NCBI RefSeq assembly: GCF_047495875.1
Contig: NC_092458.1
Span: forward strand, 5,105,939-5,169,938
From: Pithys albifrons albifrons
Taxonomy: Eukaryota > Chordata > Aves > Passeriformes > Thamnophilidae
Reading direction: 5' to 3'
DNA: 64,000 nt
Part shown: piece by piece, positions 36,809-49,400 of the stretch
Layout of the letters: each line of letters begins with the position of its first letter
Position numbering within the stretch: position 1 is the first letter of the stretch
Notes under the pieces: model-generated
The model's input: only the letters and a program-made list of their open reading frames with translations
The model's database searches: none
Told to the model about the DNA's origin: nothing
Made by a program: the position numbers and the translations under genes

Positions 36809-38366
36809 CTGCCCTGGAAATTTTCTGTCATCACCTTTCAACAGGAAGTGGTTAATTTTCAAATCGCTCTAGCAACATTCACCTGGCTTTCTCCTTTCCC
36901 TTTTTACTGGATACCACAGGAGTACATAACATTTAAACCAGCTACAGCACCAAAGGAAAAAATGCTATGTGTTGTTTTTCTTCAAGCTACTTGCAATCAC
37001 AGACAATTCTCATGGAATTACAAACAAAGCAGTCTTTAATTAACTACAACTGAAGTATACCATGCTCCCAGGATCTCCATGCAGAACAAAAAGACAAAAA
37101 AAGCTCAAACCCAGCATTTTTATGCTATTTTGTGAGCCTGTAGGAATGGTGCACCTCCTGCCTCTATTGTATATATCATCTTTTCTGGAACTTATACTGC
37201 ATTCTGCTAATTCCAGTTCCTCCAGAGGAGTGGCACCTTGCAGCACATTTATAAAGGCTGGAAAGGATTAATTTAGCCCCCAGAGAATGCTTTCTGAGCT
37301 GGCTGGACATGAGCCACCTCTGAACGAGGAACAGGCAAGGGTAGTAACGCAGGTTAATACACTCACAAGAGACACAAACTCAGTCATTGTAATGTGCCCA
37401 TGCATCTTATGCATGGGGGCTGGCAAGAGCACAGGCTTCTCTGCTTCATTCTGTGAAGAAAAAACCTGAAACAAGAGGTTGTGGGTGGCTGAACCCAGCC
37501 TTACCCTACTGCCATCCCATCTTTGGGTCTCCAGCTCCTGTGGCAGCTTTGTACAGGGGTCCGGCTATTTACTGCCCATTCTCTACTCGTGGTGCTCAGC
37601 CTGCTTCCCTGAGTGTCAGAGAGTACCAGTTGCTCAGCTAGACAGCATCATTTGTAAAGCTATGGGAAATGTGTTCACTCAATGTAGATAACTAGTTGCA
37701 ACAATGCAAATCATGTCTGTGCATTACTAGAATATAGCATAAACTCAATTGTAATGCATAACATCCAAGATATTTAAGATGAGGGGCATGCAGGCATTTG
37801 TGTGTGTATGGCTTTTCTTGGGTTTTTTTTTATTTGAAACCTGTTGTCTAAGAGTATGTTTAGTTGTGTGGTAGCAATTATTCTCCCTTCTGTGGAAGCA
37901 ACAAAGATACATTTAGATGAAGAGGTTGTATTTTCTTAAAATAAATGCATTAGCAATCCTGATTTCATAAGTCTTACAATATGAAAAAAGTTAAGTACTT
38001 AATGATGATCTAAGTGCAGGTGACAGAAAATGGATACATACAAAACAGAGATTGTGCAACTAGTGCCAGTGTATCTAGTGTGTATCTAACTGATAATCAG
38101 CAAAAATGAGATACAAAAAAAGCTTTCTAACCTTTTAGATTACCTGAATTGTCACACTACACCTGTGAGAACATACTGCATTATCACTGTTTGTCCCAGG
38201 GAACAGCAGCATACATTGCTTTAGGGATAACAACAAAAAATCTTACTAGGGTTTGGGGTTTCTTTTTAATAGATAACTCCAGGTTTTTTACTAAACCATG
38301 AGAAAGAAACTTTTCTATTAAAGCTGCAAAATTATTTGCAAGCATTTCCTCAAAGGCAATTTAGGA

Positions 38367-38386
38367 GGGAGGGAGGGGAGGGGGGG
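38367..38386 (+). other. G-quadruplex motif with single-base loops
   Basis: Runs GGG, GGG, GGGG and GGGGGGG are separated by single A residues (38367-38369, 38371-38373, 38375-38378, 38380-38386). One-base loops are the most stable class of predicted G-quadruplex. No promoter is seen next to it. Confidence 0.7.
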
Positions 38387-38880
38387 AATTAAAAAAATCA
38401 ATCTACTTGCAGGCTCTGATTAAGTCACTGTTTTCAGGGTTAGCATTTTCTAGATTAGCATTAGAAAGCCATTAGGATCCCAGTCATGGCAGAGATATGA
38501 TTCCAGTATTATAGCTTCCCTGTTCCACCAAGGGCTCAATCACCAGTGTGTAGATTTCCTGCAGAATGCTAAATGATAAGTAGCATTGAGGAAAAATGCT
38601 GGCAAGTTTGAGGTCAGCTGCCTGCTTTTCCAGGATCAGTTGCTTGAAGCTTTGTGGTATCTTTTTACCTGGGCCTGGGGCTATCTTGCAATCCTTTGCA
38701 ATACCAAGAAAGTATCCATCTTTCAATCCATAGAGTCTATGGCCTTCTAAAATTGCCCCTGTTTCCAGCATACCTTCTCTATGGATGGGAGATATCAGGC
38801 AGCCACAGCTCCTCTGCAGGTCCCTTCTATGGGAGTATTGAATTAATGGACTTTTCCAATGTCATAGGATTATGGGATTT

Positions 38881-38901
38881 TGTGTGTGTGTGTGTGTGTG
38901 T
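38881..38901. repeat. (TG)10 microsatellite
   Basis: Ten uninterrupted TG units. Confidence 0.95.
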
Positions 38902-41878
38902 CCTTCTGTGATACTATCAGGCACTAGGTGGAGATACAACTAAAAACTGACTGAGCTTTTGAGCTGGGAATGTGGAACTCTGAAATCTCACAAATGTAAT
39001 TACTGCATATTTATAAGATAGCTTTTAAGAAGTGAGTCAACAAAATCTAGCACTGCTGGCTTTATTATGATGGACTGATTTTTAAAAATGGGTTGAGAGG
39101 CAATCTGAGAACTGGAAAGCATATTGTACAGAAATGAATAGGTCTGTTTAGACAAGTAGATACAAGGTGCATTTGTGGTGATTTCCTTCTATTTGGGCCT
39201 AGGCAGGTTTTCTTCCCACAAAGAAGTATATATTCTTTTATTCTCTGCATCATTCAAATAGTTGTGAACCCAACTTGTCCTTTGTATTGTGTGACAGCCT
39301 GCTGAGGAAATGGCCCCAAAATAATGAGGGACGGGATTCAGTGAAATATTGTTCATGTTTTTACTGCCATACAGATCTACACAAAGGCTCTGCAATAGCA
39401 GCAGCATTCTGCTGATCTACTGATTTTCTTCCATGTAGACCCCACAGAGGCACAATAACAAGAGCAAAATAATAAAAAAGCCATATAAAGCTTTGTAACC
39501 ATGCTTGTTATGGCTGTTTCTTTAAATAAGGCAGACCATGAGAACATAATGTGTCCATACAGTGATGCATTTCAACTCCTCACAGAAAAATTATTCATGA
39601 GGAGAACATTTCAAATCTATTAAAATATTCCCTTTTCCTCTTCTACAAGGTTCCACTAAGAATAATAAGAAAGGTTAAAGATTTAATGGATGTTAAGATT
39701 CAGCTTGTTGTCCTTTTCAGACCCTCGTAGATAGAGCCAAAGGCCACAATTCATGCTGTGCATTACCACTGTCTGAATAAGCTTCCTATGTTTTCCTTGA
39801 CTTTTTGATAAACAAAGACTTTCAGTACCTAAGGCTCTATATTTCAAGACAAGATGGTGCTTTCAGTAGCAAAAATGTACCTTGATTTATTCTTCTCTTC
39901 AATCTGGGTAATTCCATTTTTAAAAGCTGCATTTCCAGTTTTTGCAGAAGTGGGAAATGCTCTCAGGAGTACACCTGGTCTGAATGTAGGTATTCTTCCA
40001 TCCACCAAGGCATGTGATTCAACCGAAATGTGATGTTTTCAAATTTTAAAAAAAGAATTGTCAGCATTTTCAGGACTCTGAAGTATTCTGATATGAAGCT
40101 TAAAAGCTGGATATCATTCCAGTGAGTTCTGGCTCCACGGCACTCAAAAAACTGCTGTCACATTATCTGAGCCACCCAGGGAGACCATTGCCAGAGAATA
40201 AGGAGCATAGCAGCCCCCTGAGCCCTTTCAGGGTGGGCTTTTCTGGACTTTCAAACTCGCAGCAATTCAATCTAGAGCAAATCCCAAAAGCCAAAACCTT
40301 TCTGTAATTCACTGAAATTGCATCAAAGGAGAACTGCATTTATAAGGCATTTAGATTTTATAAACTGGCATTTTTCGGCAAAGACATGCTTTGTCAGGAA
40401 ATTCCTGGCCAGCTTTAACCATGAACGCATCTGGGAAACAAATATTTTGTCAGATCTGTGGGCAAGATGGATTTAGCCAAGGAACGAAAGGAACGTGACT
40501 CTCTGATCAGCGATCCAGAAGATCAAAGGACATGGAAAATCAGAAGAGAATGGAATTAGACAACAAAATTCTTCACCTGCAATTAAACTAATTTACATCA
40601 GATCTGATGAGGCTTTCCATAAAGCACAGTGTTTATCAGTGATAAATACAGTTTTGGACAAAAGGGGCTGTATTACTGGGAGCAGAGGAGACCTATGCAA
40701 CCATCCATAATCACAGTGGTTTGATTACACTCTGTGTGGTCAGAGGCAGTGGGGAAAATACAGGGATTGTGACCTCTCCTTTTCTACTGCCAGTTCAATG
40801 ATTGATTACTAATGCATGAGAGTATTTATCCTCAAGAAACTTAAGTTTGCTTGCAAAGGAAGTTTTAAAACCAAACTAAACAAGCAAACAGAACCCTGTG
40901 GGTCCTAGGGAGCAGCCACAGTTCAACTGGGCAGTAAATTTAATTTCTGATGTAAGACTGTTTACATCAAGTCTCTGCATTAGCCTCTAGAAAAAATAGA
41001 AAATAGAAACTGAGATGCCCAGGGCATTATTTACAGGAAGGCACAGTGTCAACAGGCAATAGTCCTAATGCTCCTCTGAGCAGGAGGATTTAGAACTACA
41101 TGTCCTATTTTTCCAGACACCAAATGGTTGACACTTCTAACATAAAGCTGAATATGTGATTTCAAACCCTCTCAAGAAGAGAAGGAACTGACCTTGTCCA
41201 GGTTACTGCCTGGCTAGTTGACTGGCTGGGTGACTGCCCTACCAGCCAAGCTACTATACAACAGAGAGGATTTGGACCCTTACTGCTCCACTGGCATCCT
41301 AACCCTGGGGCTTCAGCCTCATTGTCAGTAAATTAGGCTACAAAATAACCATTTTCCCTAGAGCTCACACAGCCAGCCTCACACCACCAGCTCCATGCTA
41401 TCTGTTGTCACTCAATACCTCCCAGCTCCCTCTGCCAGAGTCCAAGTCATCACCCAGAAGCTGGTTACAAGTTTCTGTATGTGGAAGTAAACCCCTCTCT
41501 GGGGATACCTATCTGAGCCACAGGATAAACATTTCCACCCAGGCGTTTTTTCGTTGCCAGAAACTTCTCACCTTAAATCAGTGACCTTGGCATAAATTTA
41601 CAAACTAAAGAAGTCTAAAAAAGAATTACATAAACATGGCACTTTCTATCTAATTTGGACATTCAAGCAATTATCAGATGCTATGAAGACTTGAGGGGAC
41701 ATAGAGGGACAGCAATGTAGTGTGCATTTTTCTTGCTTTTTCTTCCAGCCTTCAGATTGACACCATGTCCTTCACTGCATGTTCTGTAGCTGGGAAGTTA
41801 AATATCTGAAGTGCAAGGAGATCTCTTTTCAACCAGCAATTTAGCAATTCTGGCATGGCAGAATCTTACAGATTCCAA

Positions 41879-42018
41879 TATTCACAGGTATCAAGTCTCT
41901 TGTTTGTATTCACAGGTATCAAGTCTCTTGTTTGTATTCACAGGTATCAAGTCTCTTGTTTGTATTCACAGGTATCAAGTCTCTTGTTTGTATTCACAGG
42001 TATCAAGTCTCTTGTTTG
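41879..42018. repeat. 28-bp minisatellite, five perfect copies
   Basis: The 28-base unit begins TATTCACAGGTATCAAGTCT and ends CTTGTTTG. It is repeated at 41879, 41907, 41935, 41963 and 41991 without a single difference that I can see. Perfect identity points to recent expansion or ongoing homogenisation, so copy number is probably polymorphic. Since 28 is not a multiple of three, open frames across it cycle through all three frames and are artefacts. Confidence 0.98.
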
Positions 42019-45000
42019 TCACTTTTGGAGCAAAGGGAGCTTTGTACAGAACAGGGTATGAATTATTGCAATGTGATGTAGGTGATAGCTGAAGGGTGTG
42101 CCATCTGGAAAGGCAGGGGTTTATACAAGCTTGTTGTGAAAGCAGAATGTAGGGAAAAAATCAGTGTAGGAATAAAGATAAATCTGCACAGGAAGGATTC
42201 AGGTAAGTCTTGCAAGAGAAATGCCTCACATGAATATGTGTAATTAAGTGACTGAGTGCAATACAAGCCCTTGCAGATATTGCTGTCACATACTCTGAGC
42301 TGGACCCAGTTTGAAGCAGCAAGTACGTAACCCACCTGCTGGCTGATGGAAATTACTGTCTCTGGGGTACAGAGAATAAAATCAATTATTCACGTCTCCT
42401 GTGTTGCTGCTACCCACACTGCTACCAACAGACTTGAAAAACCAAGAAGGTTGGGCTTGATTTTACCAGGTTCGTGTGGACTACCTTTGCCTGTCACTGG
42501 ATAGAAAAATTTTAAAGAGGAAAATTATTGTTCCACTTTCAAAAACATACAAGTAATGTTTAAATGCTACTAATGTACCTTCTCCTGGTGGCCTGTTTCT
42601 ATTTATCACACCTCCTTTCACCAACATTGCACTTCCTTTAACCCATACAACTGTCACTTGAGCCAGTTTGGGGCATCAGTTTTAGCAGTTTGTTAATTCT
42701 GGTTGATTCCTTATATGTATTAAATATCAAGTTACAGGCCCTTTTTTGACTCTAAAGTGGTTGGTTTCTCATCTGTTTACTTTACCTCTATCCTGGCCAA
42801 ACACTGGGCATTAACACTGAGATGAAAATTTTCTGTTCCTCATAGCTATGCTTCTAGCCCTGTTATTCCTATTCCTGTTTATACTCATCACCTAGTCACC
42901 TCCTAGAGAAGAGGAGGGAAACTGAAAAAAGCAAGGGAAGTTATGAAAGGGATAAGACTTTCTGGAGCAGATGTCTAACAAAAAGAACAGGTATTGAGAT
43001 GCCAAAGATGACTTGACTGTACTTAAAATAATGTTGCCTGGCAGACAGGAAATAAGAAGAGAGATGAGGGATTGTGGGGGATGCAGCACAGAAAGCTCTC
43101 ACCTACTGCTCTTACCACAGCTGTCCCCTTTTCTTTCCTTGTGTGAGAAGCCACAAGTTGTGAATATGCACACAGAGGGAAGGAAGACTGTGTAAAACAG
43201 TGCCAAGCAGAGATACAATCTATCCCTGGAAAATCTGTGCCTGAAAAATAGTGTACAGGTATTTTTCAGCACAGAGCTGGTGACCTCTTGTGTGTATACA
43301 AAGGGTGGTTGAGTTGAGGAACAGCTGAGAGAAGTGGTGGCTTCTTGTTTCATCTGTCATGGGTCACTGAAGGGGGCCAAGTTGTCAACAAGCCAGCTCA
43401 CTAAGCACATGATCTAGGAAGAAACACACTTCAGCTTCCAGCATGTCATGGGGATTCACATCACACAAGGAGGAAGAAGGGGCAACACACTTGGCACTGC
43501 AAGGTGGGGTAGCCCTTCCTGCAGTTGTACCTCTGGTGGCATCCACACCAACCAGCACTGCACCCAGGCATGCACCAACAGCAACCAACTGAGAGCAGGG
43601 GGGTGCAGACTCACTGGCTACAGGGAGCACAGGCAGCAGCCAGGGCATGTCTAGCCCAGGGCTGCTCAGCAGGAAAGCCTCAACTAGGGCTGCGACCAGG
43701 ACCAGTGCTTGCACATGAACCACTGCCTCTCACACACACAAGAAGGGAAGCCAATCTAATGATATTTGCTTATTCACAGCTGGGGGAGCTTAATCAAAAG
43801 ACAACAATAAATGCTGTTCAGTTTTGCTTTCTATTCCCTTCAGTGCCTTTCCACTTACTTTAAAAATAGATGTCATAGACAAGATTTATATTTAATGCTT
43901 TGCTTTTCACAGAGCTAAGGAGAAATTAGCTGCTGAGGAGTAAGAAACTCTGAGAGTGGGAATGGGGATTTATTCAGTAATAAAGAATTTTAGGACTAGG
44001 TCCATTTTGAACTAATTTAGCTAAAACTGAAGGCATTTCTCTGTGCTCACTCAGTGCAGGGATCATTCCACACACCAGACTTTTTTCTGCAAGACTGTGG
44101 GGAAGACTGAATTCAAACTCCAGAGGAAACCTGCTGAAGGAGGAGGAAGAGTGTCCAGTTCAATGTCTCTAAATAATTTTACCAGTGGAACTGTTTCCGT
44201 AGAATGATATTAGGCATTTCTATGAGGTATAATAACCAAGAACCACTACTTACCATTGTCTGGCTGTTAAGGAAATACACATAACAGTGTATTAATGTAA
44301 CAGCGATTTTAAGCAGTCTGTTAATATGCAAACATTTTCGTTTCTGTTACGCACCTGATGACCCACACCAGTTCTTTTGTTCTTCTTTGAGACTAATTAT
44401 GGCAGTGCCCATAGCACAGTATGTCCTGTTCAGTAAAAGGGCTCAGGCACTCTGATTTATGTAGGCAAAGACTGCTGAGGACATTCTATAAGTCACTTTT
44501 CTGTATTTATATCTTTCTATTTCTTTCTTCTTGCACATGTTTTTGAAAACTTTTTCCCATTTTGGATTTCATCTCAGCTGTACACTCATGAGATAATATA
44601 TCAGTCCCCCATATTCACTGTGGAGGTAATTTCATTGCTTTATACTGCCAGTTTCATCCACATATTTGAGATCATGTTGTGGAGCAGATTACCCAGAAAT
44701 CTCTGCCTTGCACCTCAGGCAAGACTGGTCTTGTTTGTCACAGCCTACCTATGAGGCCCAAATAAGCCTCCCCTCACTGATGAGAACAGCACAGTTCTTC
44801 ATGTAGTCTAATGCCCTATGACAATTCACCTGTTGTCTATTTCAGGTAATTCTGTCCAAAAATATATTTCCCACCAGCCTTATTTTGACTCACACTTGCA
44901 GGTTTGCTACTGAGCCAACGTTCTCTGCCAGCATAATACTCTGAAACAGATAGTGTAAGCAATAAAGGAGTTATGGAAGGCTTCAGAAGAGAAGCTTTGG

Positions 45001-45799
45001 GAAAAAGATCCACAGAAAATGCATGTTTTACAGAGCCCATGAAGGTTATGTTTTTAATGAGATACTCTAAACTTAAAATGCTGACTGGGCAACCGGTGAG
45101 GTCCCTGTCTGGCTATCAGAAATATAATATCTACCAAGCAAGTTGTGCTGTATCTTATTCTCTTGTTCTATCTGCAGGATTGTTGCTAATTTTATTTTAG
45201 TGTACTTCTGGGCTAGTGTATTAGACTACTTACACCTACAAAAATACGCATGAAAGAACTCAAAGTGGCTAGTGTTCACAAAGAATAGGAAAAAAATACA
45301 GTCATGGTTTCCTTCTGATCCTCAGCAGCAGCACTTACCAGGTGTGACAAAGCAAACAATTTAATGGGAGAATTAACCTTTACTTCTATTTAAAATAGCA
45401 AACAAATGTCAGTCTCACTTTGGGTCCTCCTGCCTTTTCTTATGGACCATTGTATCCAAGATGCTGATTCCTTCCATCTGCTTGTGTAAAAAAAAGTTGC
45501 AATATGAAAAAACTACCACAAACTGGGTCATTTGCTGAACAAGGGGAAAACCACACCTTGTTCCTTAAGGATACTGCATAGCTATGCGACCTGCTTGGCT
45601 TGGCTCACTCTTACAAACCACCCAGTGACACTCCTCTTCTCTGCATCATCCAGAGGACTTTTATTTCCACACATCTCTTCTGCTGCAGTGGGAATAAAAG
45701 CAACTGAGTGACACAAAGTCAGAATCCAAAGCTGAGACAGGCAAAGCACAGCCTAAAGCAACTTCACCTCTGCTTTCCTTATGACTCTATAAAGCATAG
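42019..45799. other. Single-copy noncoding region
   Basis: No gene or transposon is recognised. The part from about 43385 to 43720 is GC-richer than its surroundings but has few CpG and no supported exon. Confidence 0.45.
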
Positions 45800-46428
45800 T
45801 GTGCTGGTTTAAAGGCGAACCAGCAGGGGAAATGAACTCACCATGAGAGAGAGATTATAAGTCAGACCTAAAATTTAATAATAATATTACAATAAAAACA
45901 CTGACACAAAAGGGAAATTGCTTTCAACTCCCAAAAACTCAGCAGTATAACCCAGTATCCTGGGGCACAAACCCAAGGGGGTTTGTTTGCCCTTGTGCTG
46001 AGACCCCTGTGGCTCCCCCAAGTCCAGAGCAAAAGGAAATGAAAAACCTGTTGGTGCAGGCGAGGGCTGTGGTCTGGGTGAGAGTGGGGATCTCCTCCTG
46101 TCGAGGTCCTGCTGCTCCTCTGGATCCAACGAGAAGTTACCAAAGCCTTCTTACCCACCACTTATGTACCCTCAGGGAGCACCCAGTCCCTCCCCCTGGG
46201 CGGGGACTCACACAATGGGTGATTAACTCTGGGAGCCAGGGGGTGTTGAACTGTTGATGGCCCATTAGCAGCTCCACCCCCTCAGGCTGAGTGTGAAGGT
46301 GATAATGACTCCCTGGGCAGCTGCTGCTAATGGCCCATTGTCCTTGGGGAATGAATAGAGGGGGTAGAATACACAGCTTTGATCACCCTTACACAGTGTC
46401 AACTGGTCCCTCCTGCTCAACTAGGACA
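45800..46428 (-). mobile_element. Solo LTR, family A, 5-bp duplication CATAG
   Basis: This is the same family and orientation as 20734-21452. The plus strand starts TGTGCTGGTTTAAAGGCG and ends CTCAACTAGGACA, so minus-strand ends are TGT...ACA. Perfect duplications CATAG flank it at 45795-45799 and 46429-46433. It is about 90 bp shorter than the other copy because of internal deletions. The terminal hairpin is kept with 7-bp arms (45803-45809 and 45818-45824). No internal retroviral sequence is present. Confidence 0.92.
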
Positions 46429-49400
46429 CATAGTCATCAAAGCAGCACTAATACAACCACCCAACTGGAGGCACATGGCATGTGGCTCTGCTCATGTGAG
46501 TGCTCTGTGCTCTGAGACCACACAAGGACATGTCATCTGAGGAGTTGAATGAAATAAAAATAGAAAAAAGACCACAGCTAGCTCTGCTCATCTTTCTGCA
46601 GACTGGTACCCCTTGAACACTCAACTCTCTGCTTCTGCAGCCTCCAGGAGAGGCCATGGTTTTCTGCTTTTTCCTGTGGAAGGACAACTCAAAACTAAAA
46701 TGATGGTATTTTAGGAAGGACCACACACTGACTTAGCCTGGGCCATCTCCTTTATCTGGTCTCTCCTGCCAGCTTTTCTGGTGTCTCCTACAAGCTTTCT
46801 AGTGTCTCCTGGCCATATGCAGACCCCTTAGAGGGAGCAGGGCTCAAACCCCTCACTTTCCACCAATTCCTGGGACAATGCTTCCCTCAGGGAGAGAAAA
46901 GCAGAGGGAGTTGAACCCCAACCAGCCAGAGGAAAAGAGCTTCTGCCAAGAGTCTCTATGGGGATGCAGGAGGCAGAAGGGACACCCTTCCCAGTACACC
47001 CAGAGGCTGTAGTTCCCTGACACCACTATCCACCCTCTTCTGCCTATGCACTCTGCTCCCACCAGTGGAAAACAGCATGAAAGCATTTGACATGTAGCAC
47101 ACTTACTACCTCAGGGCAGATGAACCAGAACAAAATTTTCCCACTCTCAGGGAAAATTCAGCCTCTCACTGGAGAAATAAGACCAAGAGAAAGAGTGGGA
47201 CCGGGAATAAGAGAGGAGATTTGGGTACAGACAGAAATACAGAGAAGAGAATAAAACCACACCACTTCTAGACCACCCTTCAGCTAAAAGAACTACCAAA
47301 TGTCCCCAAGACCCAGGGAACAAATGCAAGAAAGTGGACCCTGGCCATTGCACAGTCCTGCAGAGTGGCAAGGTCCCAATAAGAACATGTCACTTGTCAG
47401 AGTGACAATGACCTGTGTTGATGAGACAGTGCTGCTGTTTCTAATTGACACCCACCTTGAACTGCACCTGCCCTCTGATTCTCATGGGTCTTAGACCTGC
47501 TTTTCTGGATGATGTACCAACCCAGGCATCATCAGAGCACAGTTTGCAAAACTCCTGCGGGCAAGCTGGCTTGCTCTACTGGCAAATTCTCATTTCTTTG
47601 CAAGATTAAACACTGAGTCTCTCTGTGGTCTTTCCTTGGGGATTTGGCTCAGTTCCCAGTCAGATTCTGATCTCTTATCAGCGCTTCAGCTTCCAAGAAC
47701 TGCATGGTTGTGACCAGTCTGAGGTTGCAGATTCAAAGCCTACATTTTCACCTTTTTCCTCTGTTCACATTTAGCTGTATTTATTTTTTCATGTGAAGTA
47801 ATTTTTTTCTTCACATTTCCATAATGCAAATGAAGAATCCTTCTACATCAGTTCCCTGCATAGTATTAAATGCCCTGTCCCTCAAAATCAGTGGCGGCCA
47901 GAACTGAAATTCTCTCCTCACTGTCTGGCTTGTGTTAAAACTTAGATACAGGAAAGACCAATGATTGAATCTTCTTCAGTCTTAAATCTTCTCTTTATTT
48001 TCAGAAACTTTTGACTGCCACTTCTTCACCATTTTTTACTTTTACTCTTCACTCTTTTCTTATGTTTCCTTCCAAATCTCAGGAATTTAGCAATCTCCTG
48101 AATCTATTGGAAACATGGAGCCTTTTATAATGTGAAGAGCAACCACCACCAATATCACACACTACTGTACCTTAATGGCAAGTTCCCCAGAGCCTGCAAG
48201 ACCTGCACACCTGGGTTCTAGAGCCAAAGCACTTCAGATGTGAATCATTCAGGCCCCTGGCCAGCCCATCTGAGTCTCACAAACTCATATCCCCTTGAAA
48301 CCAACATTTCATATCTCAGAAATTATGTATCTTTTGGCTCCCAGAAGCCTTCTCAGTGAAGCACAGAAGACCAGAGAACATTGAGGGGACATAAGAGTTC
48401 CCAGCCCTGGTTTCCACTAAGGCACTAAAGCACCAAAGCACCAGGGACCAAAGAACTCAGTCATTTGCAAACACCATTTGTCAAAATCCAACTGGCTTCA
48501 ACTAGAAGCTGCCCAAAATTAAGTGACAATTTCTGATGGAACAAACATGTCCCAAAAAAGTGCTACCTTTGGTCAGTTAGAAAAATGCTACACTGGAAAA
48601 TTTGTTACTAGACCTTTCTCCGCTGACTCTTTCATCCATCTAGGGTCCCTTCCAACAGTAGACAAAGGAGGCTTTCAATGACTCAGCAAATTTCTGGACA
48701 TCACATTGGGCATCACCCAAAGAACCAACTTCTTCTTCCTGCTTTAGAGGGATTGGCAAAACTAGCACAGGGACTTCTTCCACCTGCAGCCCTCTCAGAC
48801 CCAGATGAATCTTACAGGCCTCCTGAAATCTGTCATGATATTTCCAACCTCTCTTACCACTGAACTGAAATATCCACTGATGTTCCCAACAATATACAAT
48901 GTCTTCAAATCCCCAGTGACTTTGATCCACAAAAGCCATCCTTCTGTTATAGCAAGGTTTGGTTTTGCATATACTTCTGCAACCACATGGATATGTCAGA
49001 GTGGATGGGGCATCTGCATGTCCATTAAAGGTTCTCCTATAACACCTCAGGTACACTCCCACAAAATATTACAGTGGGATGTTCCCCAGGGCAATATCTT
49101 ATCTGGAGTACTCATTTCAGATCTTTGCCGTTTTCTTTTTTCAAGACCAGCTGTGAACTTGGAACTGAATATGATAAAAATCAATTCAATGTCACCAAAA
49201 GAACCAAATATTGGTCATAATAGGAGAACAAGCATGAAATGATCTCACCCACGTCCCGGGCCAGCAACACCACAAAAAACAGAACAGACCGTCCAGCCTT
49301 CACCCACACCCAGCTCCCCGGAAGAAAGAACACTAAACTCTTCCTCTGTTACGTGGAAAACACATGTGGAATACTTGTGATGTCTGCTTCCTTAGCTACA

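Larger units (their letters stand above)
29886..41878. other. Long single-copy AT-rich noncoding region
   Basis: About 12 kb with no recognised gene or transposon. Contents worth noting are an interrupted A-rich tract (31765-31806), a 19-bp motif twice in tandem near 34101-34138, a 17-18 bp inverted repeat (36676-36808), a G-quadruplex motif (38367) and a (TG)10 tract (38881). The absence of recognisable young insertions over this length is compatible with constrained or simply old sequence. Confidence 0.45.

Noticed and set aside
38004..38096. C/D-box snoRNA-like pair (AATGATGAT ... CTGA)
   Set aside because: The flanking bases do not form a terminal stem and no D'/C' pair is evident. The short motifs are expected by chance.
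48640..49242. Overlapping ~140-codon open frames on both strands, one containing VPQGNIL, reminiscent of the reverse-transcriptase VPQGSxL motif
   Set aside because: Nothing before or after the motif aligns to a reverse transcriptase (no ADD region, no preceding conserved block). A four-residue match is within chance.
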